This document shows positions 46,715 to 55,151 of a stretch of 64,000 bases of DNA, piece after piece. How positions within the stretch are numbered: position 1 is the first letter of the stretch; each line of letters starts with the position of its first letter. A program made the translations under genes and the position numbers. The DNA is taken from positions 62,001 to 126,000 of the forward strand of contig NZ_VIRL01000003.1 of NCBI RefSeq assembly GCF_006874465.1. The letters run 5' to 3'. The notes under the pieces were generated by a model, which was given only the letters and a program-made list of their open reading frames with translations, was not told the DNA's origin and did not search any database. The DNA is from Microbispora bryophytorum. Lineage in GTDB: Bacteria; Actinomycetota; Actinomycetes; Streptosporangiales; Streptosporangiaceae.

Positions 46715-49340
46715 TCAGGTCGCCCTCCGCCGGGGGAGCGGCAGGCGCGACCGGGTGAACGCGGCGCCGCCGAGCGCGGCCAGCAGGGGAAGGGCCACGA
46801 CGAGCAGGCCGACGAGCGCCCAGGGGATCGCGATCACCGGGGTGTCCGCCGGCACCATCGTCGTCACTCCGTCGGCGCGCAGGAACACCGCCGGGTGGGA
46901 GTCGGGGTATCGGGCCGCGGCGATGCCCGGAGCGAAACCGGCGAGCACGCCCGCGACCGAGCCCAGCAGCGCGATGACCAGGGCCTGCCCGGCGACGATC
47001 GCCCGCTTCACGCGCGGCGCCGCGCCCACGGCGGACATGGTCTCGAGGTCCGGGCGCGCCTCGGCGGCGGCCAGCATGGTGGCGACGAACGTCATCCCCA
47101 GCACGAGCACGGCCGCGGCGATGCCCAGCACGACCAGGAGCAGCGTGTCGTCGGGAGGCTCCGGCACTTCGAGCCGCACGGTGGCCTTGCCGGTGATGCC
47201 CGTCACCTTCGCGGTGATCCGGTCCGCCGTCGCCCTCGGGACGCGGAAGTCCGCGGGATCCACCACGAGCATGGCGGTGACGGTGCCGTACCCGTGCTTC
47301 GCGGCCACCTCGGGCGCGACGACCGCGCGGGCCCAGCCCTCCCCGGTGGCCTGCGTGCCGACGGCGGGCAGCGTGAGCGGCGCCGGGTCGTCCGGCCCGG
47401 CGGCGGGCGGCACGTCGATACTCACCTGCCCCTGCCGGATCACCGCGGGGTTGAGCACGACGGCCTTCCCCTCGTGCAGCGCCGCCGCCGCGCGAGGGTC
47501 GTCGCGCCGCATCACGTAGCGGAGCAGGTCGTCGTTCCCGACCAGAAGGCCTCCGGACCGGCTCGCGTCCAACCACTCCACCCTGCTCGTTCCCGAGGCG
47601 TCGTCCGGCACGGAGGCGTACACCGGGGCCCCGGCGCTCGTCGCGAGCATCCGCGCCTCGACCAGGGGCACGCCGGCGGGCAGCTCCGCGCGTACGGCGG
47701 ACCGGACGCGATCCCAGAGCCCGGGAGTGAGGTCCGGCCCGGCGATCCACAGCGCCCCTGCCGGCGCCTGGGGGTAGTCCTGCGCGTACGCCGGTTTTCT
47801 GCGCCAGCCGGCTCTGCCACGTCACCCCCACCGCCGTGAGCGCCACGACCGCGGTCATCACCGCGGCGACGGCGGGCGCCGTGCGGCCCCTGTTGCGCAC
47901 GGCGTCCCTGGCGGCGAACCGGAGCGGCAGGGGGAGCCGGGCGGCGAGCCGGGCGACCGCCGCGACGAGCACCGGCGTCAGGGCCACCAGGCCGAGCTGG
48001 GTGACCAGGGCCGAGGCCGCGATCAAGCCGAGCTCGTGGCCCGCGCTCGCGATGGTCGCCGCGGTGCCCGCCACGACGAGCACGATCCCGAGCAGTGGCC
48101 GGCCCGCGCGCTCGCGGCCTCGCTCGCGCCTGCCCGACAGCACGGCGACGGGGTCCGTACGGCTCGCCGAGACGGCGGGGGCGAGGGCGGCCAGCAGTCC
48201 CGCGACGACGCCCAGCGCCGCGGCCGTCGCGACCGCCGCCCAGGGGACGGCCAACGGGGGGAGCAGGTAGCCCGCCCGCCGTTCCAGCAGCGGTCGCGCG
48301 AGCCAGGCCGCGCCGACGCCGAGCGCCGCGCCGGACACCGAGGCGGCGACGCCGAACAGCAGGCCGTCGGCGAGCGCTATCGTCCGCAGATGGGCGGGGG
48401 AGCCGCCCTGGACGGCGACGAGCGCGAACTCGCGCGCCCTTCGCAGCCGTCCCACGGCGAAGGCCGGCCCGGCCAGGAGGACGACCTCCAGCAGCATGAT
48501 CGCGACCCACGGCGCGGTCTGCGCGATGGAGGACACGCGCACACGCGACGGCGCTTCGTCCGGCGGCGCCGCGTCGACGACGGCGCGGCTGACGACCACG
48601 AGGCCGCGTGCGTTGAGTCGTCGCACGTCCGCCCACGTCACGGGGCGTGTTGAGTCCACCAGCCAGCCGCGCGACATCAGCCCGGGATCGACCGGTCCGA
48701 AGGCGGCGTCGGGCAGGCTGCCGGGGAAGGCCGCGAACGCGGGCTCGATCCCCGCCAGGTCGAACAGGGCGACGCCGACGATCCGGAGTGGCCGGCGTTC
48801 CTCGCCCACGTAGAGCGTGACCCCCGGAGCCGCGTCCTCGGCCGAATCCAGCCGCGCGGCGGACACGACGGCCTCGCCGGGAGCTGTGGGAAGCCTGCCC
48901 TCGATCAGCCGGAAGGTGCCACGGGACATCGGATCGTTCAGATCGACCTGACGGATCTCCCCCGTGCCATACCCCTGCGGCGTGAGGTATCGGACGTACG
49001 CCTGAGCGAAGGGGACGATCCGGTTGCCGGGGCCGACAAGCGCCGCGATCTCGGCTGGGGTGAACGGCGTCTGATCGCGCCCGGGCTGCCGGGAGTCGCT
49101 GTTTCCCCACGCGTCCTGGGTGAGGCCCGCCCACTCGTGGGCGCCGGTCACCAGCGCGCCGGCCTGTCCGAGGGGGTAGTGCCCGTGGTCGGGAAGCGGC
49201 CCCGGGCCGAAGAGGGCGCTCAGCACGAAGGAGGCGAGGGCGACCGGAAGCCCGATCATGGCGAGGATCAGCGCGCTGCGCCACGTCGACCGCCGGGCGT
49301 TGCGGCGGGAGATCCGCAACGCGGCCCTGACGCCCTTCAT
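46715..49340 (-). pseudogene. ABC transporter permease (FtsX-like), split by a frameshift
   Basis: Read across one frameshift, this is an approximately 875-residue FtsX/MacB-like permease with two permease cores. The first part (49340 to about 47,800) runs from MKGVRAALRISRRNARRSTW through several membrane segments to AVTAVGVTWQSRLAQKT. The second continues in another frame from AYAQDYPQAPAGALWIAGPD at about 47,790 to the stop at 46715 and includes the second membrane domain (LLVVLGIAAAVLVLGMTFV). One extra base in 47785-47800 breaks the frame. It could be a true mutation, a sequencing error or recoding. The start overlaps the ATPase gene stop by 4 bases, so it is the last gene of a padR-ATPase-permease operon. 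Confidence 0.85.
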
Positions 49341-50080
49341 CGGGCGGTCTCCGTCCCGGCGGCCGCCGAGTCGGCGATCTGCCCGTCCTTGAGGAAGACG
49401 ACGCGGTCGGCCCAGGCGGCGTAGCGCGGCTCGTGCGTGACCAGCAGCACGGCGACCCCGGCGTCGGCCCGCTGCCGGAGCACCTGGATGATCTCGTCAC
49501 CCGCCCGCGTGTCGAGGGCGCCGGTCGGCTCGTCCGCCAGGAGCAGCCGCCGCTCCCCGACCAGCGCGCGGGCGATCGCGGCCCGCTGGCGCTGGCCGCC
49601 CGACAGGTCGTCGGGGAACCGGTCGCCCAGGTCGGCGAGCCCGACCTCCTTCAACACCGCCAGGGCCTCCCGCCTGGCCTTCGCCGTACGGACGCCGTCC
49701 AGCTCGCGCGGCAGCGCGACGTTCTCCGCGACGGTCAGCGACGGGACGAGGTTGAGGTCCTGGAAGACGTAACCGGCGCTCCTGCGGCGCAGCTCCGCCA
49801 GTTGCTCCGGCGACAGATCCCGCAGCTCGCGGCCTTCGAGCCGCACCGATCCCTCCGTCGGGCGGTCCAGCCCGCCCGCGAGGTTGAGCAGGGTGGACTT
49901 GCCGGACCCGGACGGGCCCATGACCGCGACCAGCTCCCCGGCGGCGACGTCCAGGCTGACGCCCCGCAGCGCGTGGACGGCCCCCGTCCCCTCGCCGTGG
50001 ACGCGTACGACGCCGGTCATGCGGACGACCGGCTCGCCGTCCGGCGCGGGCAACCGGTCCGCGGATCGGGGTTCGGTCAC
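49337..50080 (-). CDS. ABC transporter ATP-binding protein (LolD/MacB type)
   Basis: A 247-residue ATPase of the FtsE/LolD/MacB group that powers mechanotransmission-type exporters. Walker A GPSGSGKST is at residues 55-63. Q-loop VFQDLNLVPSLT, signature LSGGQRQR, Walker B LLLADEPTGALD and H-loop LLVTHEP are all intact. It overlaps the PadR gene stop and the permease gene start by 4 bases each. Its permease partner is frameshifted here. Such systems often export peptide antibiotics or resist cell-wall-active agents. Confidence 0.95.
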   Translation of the reverse strand: MTEPRSADRLPAPDGEPVVRMTGVVRVHGEGTGAVHALRGVSLDVAAGELVAVMGPSGSGKSTLLNLAGGLDRPTEGSVRLEGRELRDLSPEQLAELRRRSAGYVFQDLNLVPSLTVAENVALPRELDGVRTAKARREALAVLKEVGLADLGDRFPDDLSGGQRQRAAIARALVGERRLLLADEPTGALDTRAGDEIIQVLRQRADAGVAVLLVTHEPRYAAWADRVVFLKDGQIADSAAAGTETAR

Positions 50081-50613
50081 GGATTCTCCTCGGAGGGACG
50101 GGCGAGGACGGCCTCGCAGTGGTCGAGCCAGCGCTGCTCCGCCTCGGCATGGAAGATCATCGAGTCGACGACCAGGCGCTGGGCGGCTTCGGTGGACGCG
50201 TCGAGGGTCCGCAGGGCGCGAGTGAGCTCCTGCAGGCCCCGCATCGTCGCGGACCGCTGGGCCCGGATGACCGCCGCCACGTCCACGCCGGGCGTGGTGA
50301 CGGCCATCGCGAGCTTGATGACAAGTTCGTCGCGGGGCCGGTCGGCCCGGGAGACGGGTCTGGCGAACCAGCGGTCGAGCTCGTCGCGGCCGTCGGGGGT
50401 GATGGCGTAGCGGACCCGGCCCTGCTCGTCCCGGTCGCCCTGCTCGTCGCGGGACACCAGGCCGTCGCGTTCGAGGCGGGACAGCGTCGTGTAGACCTGC
50501 CCGATGTTCAGTGGCCAGGTCGTCGCCGTGGACGCCTCGAACTCGGCCCTGAGCTGATAGCCGTAGCGCGGGCCCCGGCGCAGGAGGGCGAGCAGGCCGT
50601 GTCGTACCGACAT
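50077..50613 (-). CDS. PadR-family transcriptional regulator
   Basis: A 178-residue winged-helix repressor. The N-terminal domain MSVRHGLLALLRRGPRYGYQ, then GQVYTTLSRLERDGLVS (residues 1-60), is typical PadR; the C-terminal helical part (100-175) is the dimer arm of the Vir_act_alpha_C type. It is the first gene of the padR-ATPase-permease operon, a layout in which PadR represses its own exporter until a toxic ligand binds. A 24-base perfect palindrome ends 2 bases before its start codon, so repression is probably direct and the mRNA leaderless or nearly so. Confidence 0.93.
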   Translation of the reverse strand: MSVRHGLLALLRRGPRYGYQLRAEFEASTATTWPLNIGQVYTTLSRLERDGLVSRDEQGDRDEQGRVRYAITPDGRDELDRWFARPVSRADRPRDELVIKLAMAVTTPGVDVAAVIRAQRSATMRGLQELTRALRTLDASTEAAQRLVVDSMIFHAEAEQRWLDHCEAVLARPSEENP

Positions 50614-50615
50614 GA

Positions 50616-50639
50616 ATACTCAGTATGCATACTGAGTAT
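50616..50639. promoter_or_regulatory. Perfect 24-bp palindromic operator for PadR
   Basis: ATACTCAGTATG (50616-50627) is followed directly by its exact reverse complement CATACTGAGTAT (50628-50639). ATAC/GTAT-type half-sites are typical of PadR operators. Each 12-base arm is itself nearly palindromic (ATACTCAGTAT), so two dimers could bind. Confidence 0.88.
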
Positions 50640-50698
50640 GCTCCTGGCGACTCGGGCGTCCTCGCCTCCTTCGTGCCGGCGCCCTCTCCGGGCCGCCC

Positions 50699-51580
50699 TC
50701 ACGCGCCCCCGACGGGCGGGTTGAAGCGCGAGTATTCCTCGAACGCCCAGCGCAGCGGGCTCGCGCCGCCGGCTTCCAGCACATGCTCGACGTCGAACTC
50801 CACGAGCCGCTGGGCTCCCGGCACCTCACGGGGCTCCCAGTCGACCCGCGCTCTGCCGGTCAGGTGCAGCGCGTCGCCGGTGGCCCAGTCGAGGAAGAGC
50901 AGGCCCGCGGCGGGGTTCAGCTCCAGGTTGCCGAGGGTCATGTACATCAGGTTGCCGGCGTAGTCGGGCCAGACGAGCCGCCGGTCGTCCACCACCTCGA
51001 CGAACCCGGGGTTGCCGCCGCGGTGCGAGACGTCCGAGCCGAGCCCGGGCGCGTGCGTCGCGACGAAGAAGGTGTCGGCGGCCCTGATCCACTCCCGCTG
51101 GGCCTCCGACAGGCGGTCCCCGGACCGCGACGTCCGCTCACCGGGCTCCAGGTCCTCGACGATGGTACGTTTCTGCAGGTATTTGGGGCAGTTGGAGTAC
51201 ACCTGCTCGGTCCGTACGATCAGGTGGTCGCCGTCCCGCCGGGCGCGCCCGTTGACCCGCATCCGCCGCCGGGTCCACGGCTCGACGGCCAGCATGCCGA
51301 TGTCGTGCTCGTCGTCGAACACCCCCGCGAGCGGCGCGACGGGCACCGCGTCCACGAGGATCGTGCGGTCGCCGGACGGCGCGACGAACCCGGGCCGGCC
51401 GGTGAGCGGCGCGGCCCACACCCGGCCCTCATGGTCCTCCGCGCCGATCACGACCATGCGCTGGGACTCCAGGAACCGCGCGGCGACCTCGGGGATCTCG
51501 GCCCGTACGCGGGCCGATCCGTGCCCGGCCAGCCGGACACCCGTGCGGCGCTGGACCGCGCTCTCTCCCGCGTGCCGCAT
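50699..51580 (-). CDS. Pyridoxamine 5'-phosphate oxidase-like FMN-binding protein
   Basis: A 293-residue protein with two split-barrel-like halves. Residues about 30-140 carry RFLESQRMVVIGAEDHEGRV and DIGMLAVEPWTRRRMRVNGRA. Residues about 170-285 carry FFVATHAPGLGSDVSHRGGNPGFVEVVDD, the LVWPDYAGNLMYMTLGNLELNP FMN-site motif, and LHLTGRARVDW. Relatives are annotated as pyridoxamine 5'-phosphate oxidase family, flavin-dependent oxidoreductases with unknown substrate. It starts 1 base after the VOC gene stop, so the two are co-transcribed from the operator-controlled promoter upstream. Confidence 0.85.
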   Translation of the reverse strand: MRHAGESAVQRRTGVRLAGHGSARVRAEIPEVAARFLESQRMVVIGAEDHEGRVWAAPLTGRPGFVAPSGDRTILVDAVPVAPLAGVFDDEHDIGMLAVEPWTRRRMRVNGRARRDGDHLIVRTEQVYSNCPKYLQKRTIVEDLEPGERTSRSGDRLSEAQREWIRAADTFFVATHAPGLGSDVSHRGGNPGFVEVVDDRRLVWPDYAGNLMYMTLGNLELNPAAGLLFLDWATGDALHLTGRARVDWEPREVPGAQRLVEFDVEHVLEAGGASPLRWAFEEYSRFNPPVGGA

Positions 51581-51581
51581 C

Positions 51582-52049
51582 TCAGAAGAAGCCGCAGGTC
51601 GGAGCGTCGGAGCGGGGGGCGGGGCGCTCGTCGGCGCCGCTCGGCGCGTAGATCTCCAGCCGGATCCCGTCGGGGTCCTCGAAGAACAGGCCGCCCGAGG
51701 AGCCGCCCTCGCGGTGCGGCACGATGCCGCCGTGGTGGATCGTCGCCCCGGTCTCCCGGACGACGGCCTCCGCCCTGCGTACGGCGTCGATGTCCGGCAC
51801 TTCGAAGGACAGGTGGTGCAGCCCCGGCAGGCCGGCGGCGAACGTGCCTTCGCTCTGCTGCCACAGCGTCAGCACCAGCGTGCCGTTCTGTGCGAGGAAC
51901 GCGTACCGACGCGTCTCCTCGGCCGACTCCCCGCCCGACTCTGCGCCCGACTCTGCGGCCACCTCGAAGCCGAAGACCTTCCGGTAGAAGCCGACGGACC
52001 TGTCGAGGTCGGAGACGTTCAGGCCGATGTGCCCCGTGGTGAAGCTCAC
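51582..52049 (-). CDS. VOC-family (glyoxalase/bleomycin-resistance-like) protein
   Basis: A 155-residue protein with paired beta-alpha-beta-beta-beta modules. HIGLNVSDLDRSVGFYRKVFGFEV starts module 1, and LPGLHHLSFEVPDIDAVRRAE plus FFEDPDGIRLEIY form module 2. Metal ligands are probably H7, H81 and the Glu of LEIY. Its function could be isomerase, dioxygenase or drug binding; this is not decided by sequence. A short Glu/Ser/Gly-rich insert (AAESGAESGGESAEE) sits near residue 32. The start is GTG with AGGGAG upstream. It is the first gene of a two-gene unit. Confidence 0.87.
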   Translation of the reverse strand: MSFTTGHIGLNVSDLDRSVGFYRKVFGFEVAAESGAESGGESAEETRRYAFLAQNGTLVLTLWQQSEGTFAAGLPGLHHLSFEVPDIDAVRRAEAVVRETGATIHHGGIVPHREGGSSGGLFFEDPDGIRLEIYAPSGADERPAPRSDAPTCGFF

Positions 52050-52070
52050 AGCCGCTCCCTTCGTGGTGAT

Positions 52071-52137
52071 TTCTAATGGTTCGTCCCATTAGAAGATGGA
52101 GGGAAGACTAATGGACATCACCGTTGCAGTCCATTAG
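52071..52137 (-). promoter_or_regulatory. Four-half-site operator overlapping the VOC gene promoter
   Basis: CTAATGG occurs at 52073-52079 and 52108-52114, and its complement CCATTAG at 52086-52092 and 52131-52137. The first pair extends to a 9-bp inverted repeat (TTCTAATGG/CCATTAGAA, 52071-52094). On the minus strand a promoter TGGACT-N17-TAGTCT fits at 52133 down to 52105; its -35 and -10 boxes overlap two half-sites. A repressor bound here would block polymerase. Confidence 0.75.
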
Positions 52138-52250
52138 AAGCCGGGCCGCTCTCGCCTGACGAGCGGCACCGGTGACCAGGCGAGACGGCGCGAGCGCGGC
52201 CGACGGGAGAGCGGGCGGCGGCCCGATCGAAGGGGCGAACGGCCCGGGGT

Positions 52251-52838
52251 TCAGGCGTTCTTGTGCCGGCGGTAGTGGCGGTCCGCTCGGGCGCGGTTCC
52301 CGCAGGCCGCCGAGCACCACTCCTGGCGCGGATGTTCCTTGACGAAATACAACACGCACCGGGGTGCCGGGCAGGCACGCAGCTGAGTCCGGTACGGCCC
52401 GGCCAGCAGGTCGATCGCGGCGGACGCGAGGGTCGCGCGCAGGCGGGCGGAATCGCCGGCGGCACGCGCGGGCAGGGTCCGGGCGCGGGGCGCCTCGTCC
52501 TGCGGCCATTCGAGCCGTGGGGTGACCGGCACCGACGCCGCGGTGGCGTTCACGAGATCGAGGGAGGACTCGAAGGCCGGCAGCACGGTCGCGTCCGCGC
52601 CGCTCGCCCGCCCGGGGGACACGGCCCGGGCGAGCAGCGCGCGGATGGCCTGCCGCAGCGCCACGACATCCTCGTGCATCTCGGGAGTGGCGACGAACGT
52701 GGCGGGGTCGACGCCGAGATCGGGCGCGTGGTCCGCGACCCAGACGGTCAGCCCGCCGGCGTCCTCCAGCGCGTCCACAGGGCCGGACCGATTGGCGCGT
52801 ACGGTGCTCACGAATTCCAGGACCAGCGACGAGGACAC
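52251..52838 (-). CDS. CGNR zinc-finger (ABATE-type) putative regulator
   Basis: A 195-residue protein. The N-terminal ABATE domain is about residues 1-140 (LVLEFVSTVRANR, and EDVVALRQAIRALLARAV). The C-terminal CGNR zinc finger is CPAPRC, EWCSAACGNRARADRHYRRH (about 153-193), a predicted DNA-binding treble-clef motif. Family members are thought to be stress-linked transcription regulators. It lies upstream of the VOC gene on the same strand, with 113 bases plus the four-half-site operator between them, so it is the best local candidate for the operator-binding protein. Confidence 0.87.
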   Translation of the reverse strand: MSSSLVLEFVSTVRANRSGPVDALEDAGGLTVWVADHAPDLGVDPATFVATPEMHEDVVALRQAIRALLARAVSPGRASGADATVLPAFESSLDLVNATAASVPVTPRLEWPQDEAPRARTLPARAAGDSARLRATLASAAIDLLAGPYRTQLRACPAPRCVLYFVKEHPRQEWCSAACGNRARADRHYRRHKNA

Positions 52839-52895
52839 CGGATCAGTCTAACGCGATAGTCCGGCCGTCCCCGTGAGAGAAAGCGGGCGAGAGCT

Positions 52896-53102
52896 TCAGC
52901 GGCGGACGGCCTTGGCGAGGATGGCGACGAAGGCCGCGAAGCCCAGCCCCCCGACGAGGACGGGCGCCATGATGACGGCGTCGGGATCGGGCCCGGTCAG
53001 GTAGCGGACGCCCATGCCGATGAACAGCAGGCCGCACAGCAGGGACATCCAGTTCGTACGGTGCGTCCGGCGCGGGCGCTCGGGCTGCGACTCAGGCCCC
53101 AC
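52896..53102 (-). CDS. Small two-helix membrane protein
   Basis: A 68-residue protein with two predicted transmembrane helices (about 20-36 and 41-62; MSLLCGLLFIGMGVRYLTG and then APVLVGGLGFAAFVAILAKAV). The GTG start (complement of 53100-53102) has GGAGG 6 bases upstream and overlaps the end of the PspC gene by 11 bases. It is probably translated together with that protein and may assist it. The function is unknown. Confidence 0.72.
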   Translation of the reverse strand: MGPESQPERPRRTHRTNWMSLLCGLLFIGMGVRYLTGPDPDAVIMAPVLVGGLGFAAFVAILAKAVRR

Positions 53103-55035
53103 GGCGCACCTCCACGTCGCCGACCCCGGCCTTGACGTACAGCTCGATCGTCGGCACGTCGCCCTCCACGGGCGTCTCCGGATCGAGGACACGGTCGAAC
53201 CGCACGTCGCCGCCGTCCTCGACCCTGTGGTCGATCCTCACCTCGCCCAGCTTGGCCGAGCCGTGCACCTCCACGCGGGCGGTCGACGGGACGATCACCG
53301 TGAGCTGTCCGATCGACACCGAGGCGTCGAACCTGACGCGGCCGCCCGGCGCGAGCGTCACATCGCTCAGGTCGAGCTTCCCCTCGCCGATGCCCAGTTC
53401 GTAGGCGCCGGGCGACTGGACGGTGCCGACGGGGTGCCAGACGAAACTGCCGACCTTGCGGGGTATGCCGTTCACCGTCGAGCTTCCTACGAGTATGAGG
53501 GCCACGATCGTTCCCGCGGCGATCAGTGCCGCGCCCCGGCCGAACCACGCCGCGACCAGCAGGCCGGCCCCGATCGTGACGAGGACCGCCCCGCCGACGA
53601 CCGGCAGGCCGACCGAGCCGGAGCCGGTCCGCTGCATGGTGACCATGATCCCTCCAACGATCAGGGCGAGGCAGATGGTGAGGCCGCCGACGAACGACCT
53701 GGGCCGCTTGGGCCTCGCCGGCCGCGCGGGCGGCGGCGTGGGCGGGGCGTAGGGGCTCGGCGGGGCGTAGGGCGACCCGTAGGGCTGGTACGGCTCCCGC
53801 CTCGTGTAGGGGCCGTGGGGGGCGAAGGGTTCTCCGGCTCCGTAGCCGTGCCCTCCGGCTCCGGGCCTCCCCATGCCGTGCAGGTGGTCCTGGGAGCCGC
53901 GGTCGCCGTACGCGCCTGCCCGTGCCTCGCGGGCGAGGTCGGACAGCCGCCGGTAGCCGCTGCCGGCCGCAGGCGCGGAGACGGAGGGCCCCGGCGCTCC
54001 GGGAGCCCAGCCGGCCGGCGCCCCGGGGACGTCCGGTCCCGTGGCGTGCGGGTCCGGGGCGGTCTGGTCTGGGGTGTACGACGTGCTGCCGGGGGCGGGC
54101 TCCGCGGCCAGCCGGGCGAGGGGTTCGAAGGGCCGGGTCGGCGGATCGCCGTCGGCCCGCCCCGACGGTGCCGCAGCGTCCCCCGCGTCCCCCGCTACGG
54201 TCTCCTGGACGAGCGTGTCGTCCACGGCCTTCGGGGGTGCCGCCGGAGCCTGGGCGATCGTGTCGTGGATCGCGGTGTCGTCCACGGCCGCGGCCTGGAC
54301 CGCCGTGTCGTGGAGCGCCGTGCCGTGGAGCGCTGTGTCGTGGGCCGTCGTGCCGTGGAGCGTGGTGTCGTCCACGGCGCTGTCTGTGGGTCTGCCCGCC
54401 GACGGGCCGGGGACCGCTGCGCCCGTCGCGGGCGCCTGCGGCGGTGTCCCCGCCGTCGGAGCTCCCGCCCCGGGGGCGCCGGCCGCTCCGTACGGCTCCC
54501 CGGCGGGCGGCGGGGTGAAGGGCGAGAACGGCGCGAAGTTCGGAGTGGCCCGGGTCATACCGCGCCGTCCGGTCGCTCGGTCGGGCATCGACTTGGCCAT
54601 CGTCAGCAGGTCGACGCCGCGCGCGCGGGCGGCCATCAGCACGATGGCCAGCAGCGTGCCGACCACGATCGTGCCGCGGTTGATCCCCCCGGAGGCGACG
54701 TTGATGATCAGGCCGAACGCGAAGACCGCGGCCAGCAGCGCGAGCACGGTCTCGGCGTCGAACAGCCGCCGGGTCCACTGCTCCATGTGGCCGGGGCCGC
54801 CGTCCGGCTGGCGCATCAGCAGGAACGCCGCGACGTACAGCAGGACGCCGATGCCGGAGGCGAGGACCAGCACCGCGAAACCGACCCGGAAGAGCACGGG
54901 GTCCATGCCCGTGAACCTGCCGAGTCCCGCGCAGACGCCCGTGATCATGCGGCCGTCCCGGGAACGGCTCAGCACCTTCTCGGGTTCGGGCGCGCCGGCG
55001 GAGTCGGGAGCAGGGGTCGGTGGTGCCTCGGTCAT
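53092..55035 (-). CDS. PspC-domain protein with long repetitive linker and LiaF-like C-terminus
   Basis: A 647-residue membrane protein. The PspC domain is residues about 20-75 (LSRSRDGRMITGVCAGLGRF, then a hydrophobic helix), followed by one or two more helices (about 93-135). Residues 160-440 are a Pro/Ala/Thr/Asp-rich linker that includes repeated DTALHGT/DTAVHDT-type pieces. A cluster of helices follows (about 450-540), and the last 110 residues form a beta-rich DUF4097/LiaF-C-like domain (VRFDASVSIGQLTVIVPSTA). PspC and LiaF proteins sense or signal envelope stress. It is divergent from a kinase that also has a PspC domain, suggesting one signalling module. Confidence 0.82.
   Translation of the reverse strand: MTEAPPTPAPDSAGAPEPEKVLSRSRDGRMITGVCAGLGRFTGMDPVLFRVGFAVLVLASGIGVLLYVAAFLLMRQPDGGPGHMEQWTRRLFDAETVLALLAAVFAFGLIINVASGGINRGTIVVGTLLAIVLMAARARGVDLLTMAKSMPDRATGRRGMTRATPNFAPFSPFTPPPAGEPYGAAGAPGAGAPTAGTPPQAPATGAAVPGPSAGRPTDSAVDDTTLHGTTAHDTALHGTALHDTAVQAAAVDDTAIHDTIAQAPAAPPKAVDDTLVQETVAGDAGDAAAPSGRADGDPPTRPFEPLARLAAEPAPGSTSYTPDQTAPDPHATGPDVPGAPAGWAPGAPGPSVSAPAAGSGYRRLSDLAREARAGAYGDRGSQDHLHGMGRPGAGGHGYGAGEPFAPHGPYTRREPYQPYGSPYAPPSPYAPPTPPPARPARPKRPRSFVGGLTICLALIVGGIMVTMQRTGSGSVGLPVVGGAVLVTIGAGLLVAAWFGRGAALIAAGTIVALILVGSSTVNGIPRKVGSFVWHPVGTVQSPGAYELGIGEGKLDLSDVTLAPGGRVRFDASVSIGQLTVIVPSTARVEVHGSAKLGEVRIDHRVEDGGDVRFDRVLDPETPVEGDVPTIELYVKAGVGDVEVRRGA
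54215..54385 (-). repeat. In-frame degenerate repeats coding DTA(V/L)HG/D
   Basis: GTGTCGTGGAGCGCC-like units, 15-18 bases long, recur about eight times on the plus strand within the PspC coding sequence. On the minus strand they encode Asp-Thr-Ala-Leu-His-Gly and variants in the cytoplasmic linker. Confidence 0.65.
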
Positions 55036-55081
55036 GGTCCCATCCTGGCCTCGCCCGCCGTATCCCTGCCATCGGGGGAAC

Positions 55082-55130
55082 CCCTGACTCGTCCCCGACC
55101 CCTCAGGGGCGGGGTCAGGGCATGCCCTGA
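55082..55130. promoter_or_regulatory. CCCTGA-motif cluster between the divergent PspC genes
   Basis: CCCTGAC (55082-55088) is the inverted partner of GTCAGGG (55114-55120), and a further CCCTGA lies at 55125-55130, all within the 116-base divergent gap. It is a candidate binding region for the response regulator encoded downstream of the kinase. Confidence 0.4.
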
Positions 55131-55151
55131 TGCGCGCAGGGTTTGTGACGT

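Noticed and set aside
45600..47790. Continuation of the permease's first reading frame past the frameshift as a longer protein
   Set aside because: After the shift the frame yields Arg/Gly-rich nonsense and then runs antisense through the sulfotransferase gene; the family sequence continues in the other frame.
55082..55120. Terminator in the divergent PspC gap
   Set aside because: Both genes read away from this region, so an inverted repeat here is more likely an operator than a terminator.
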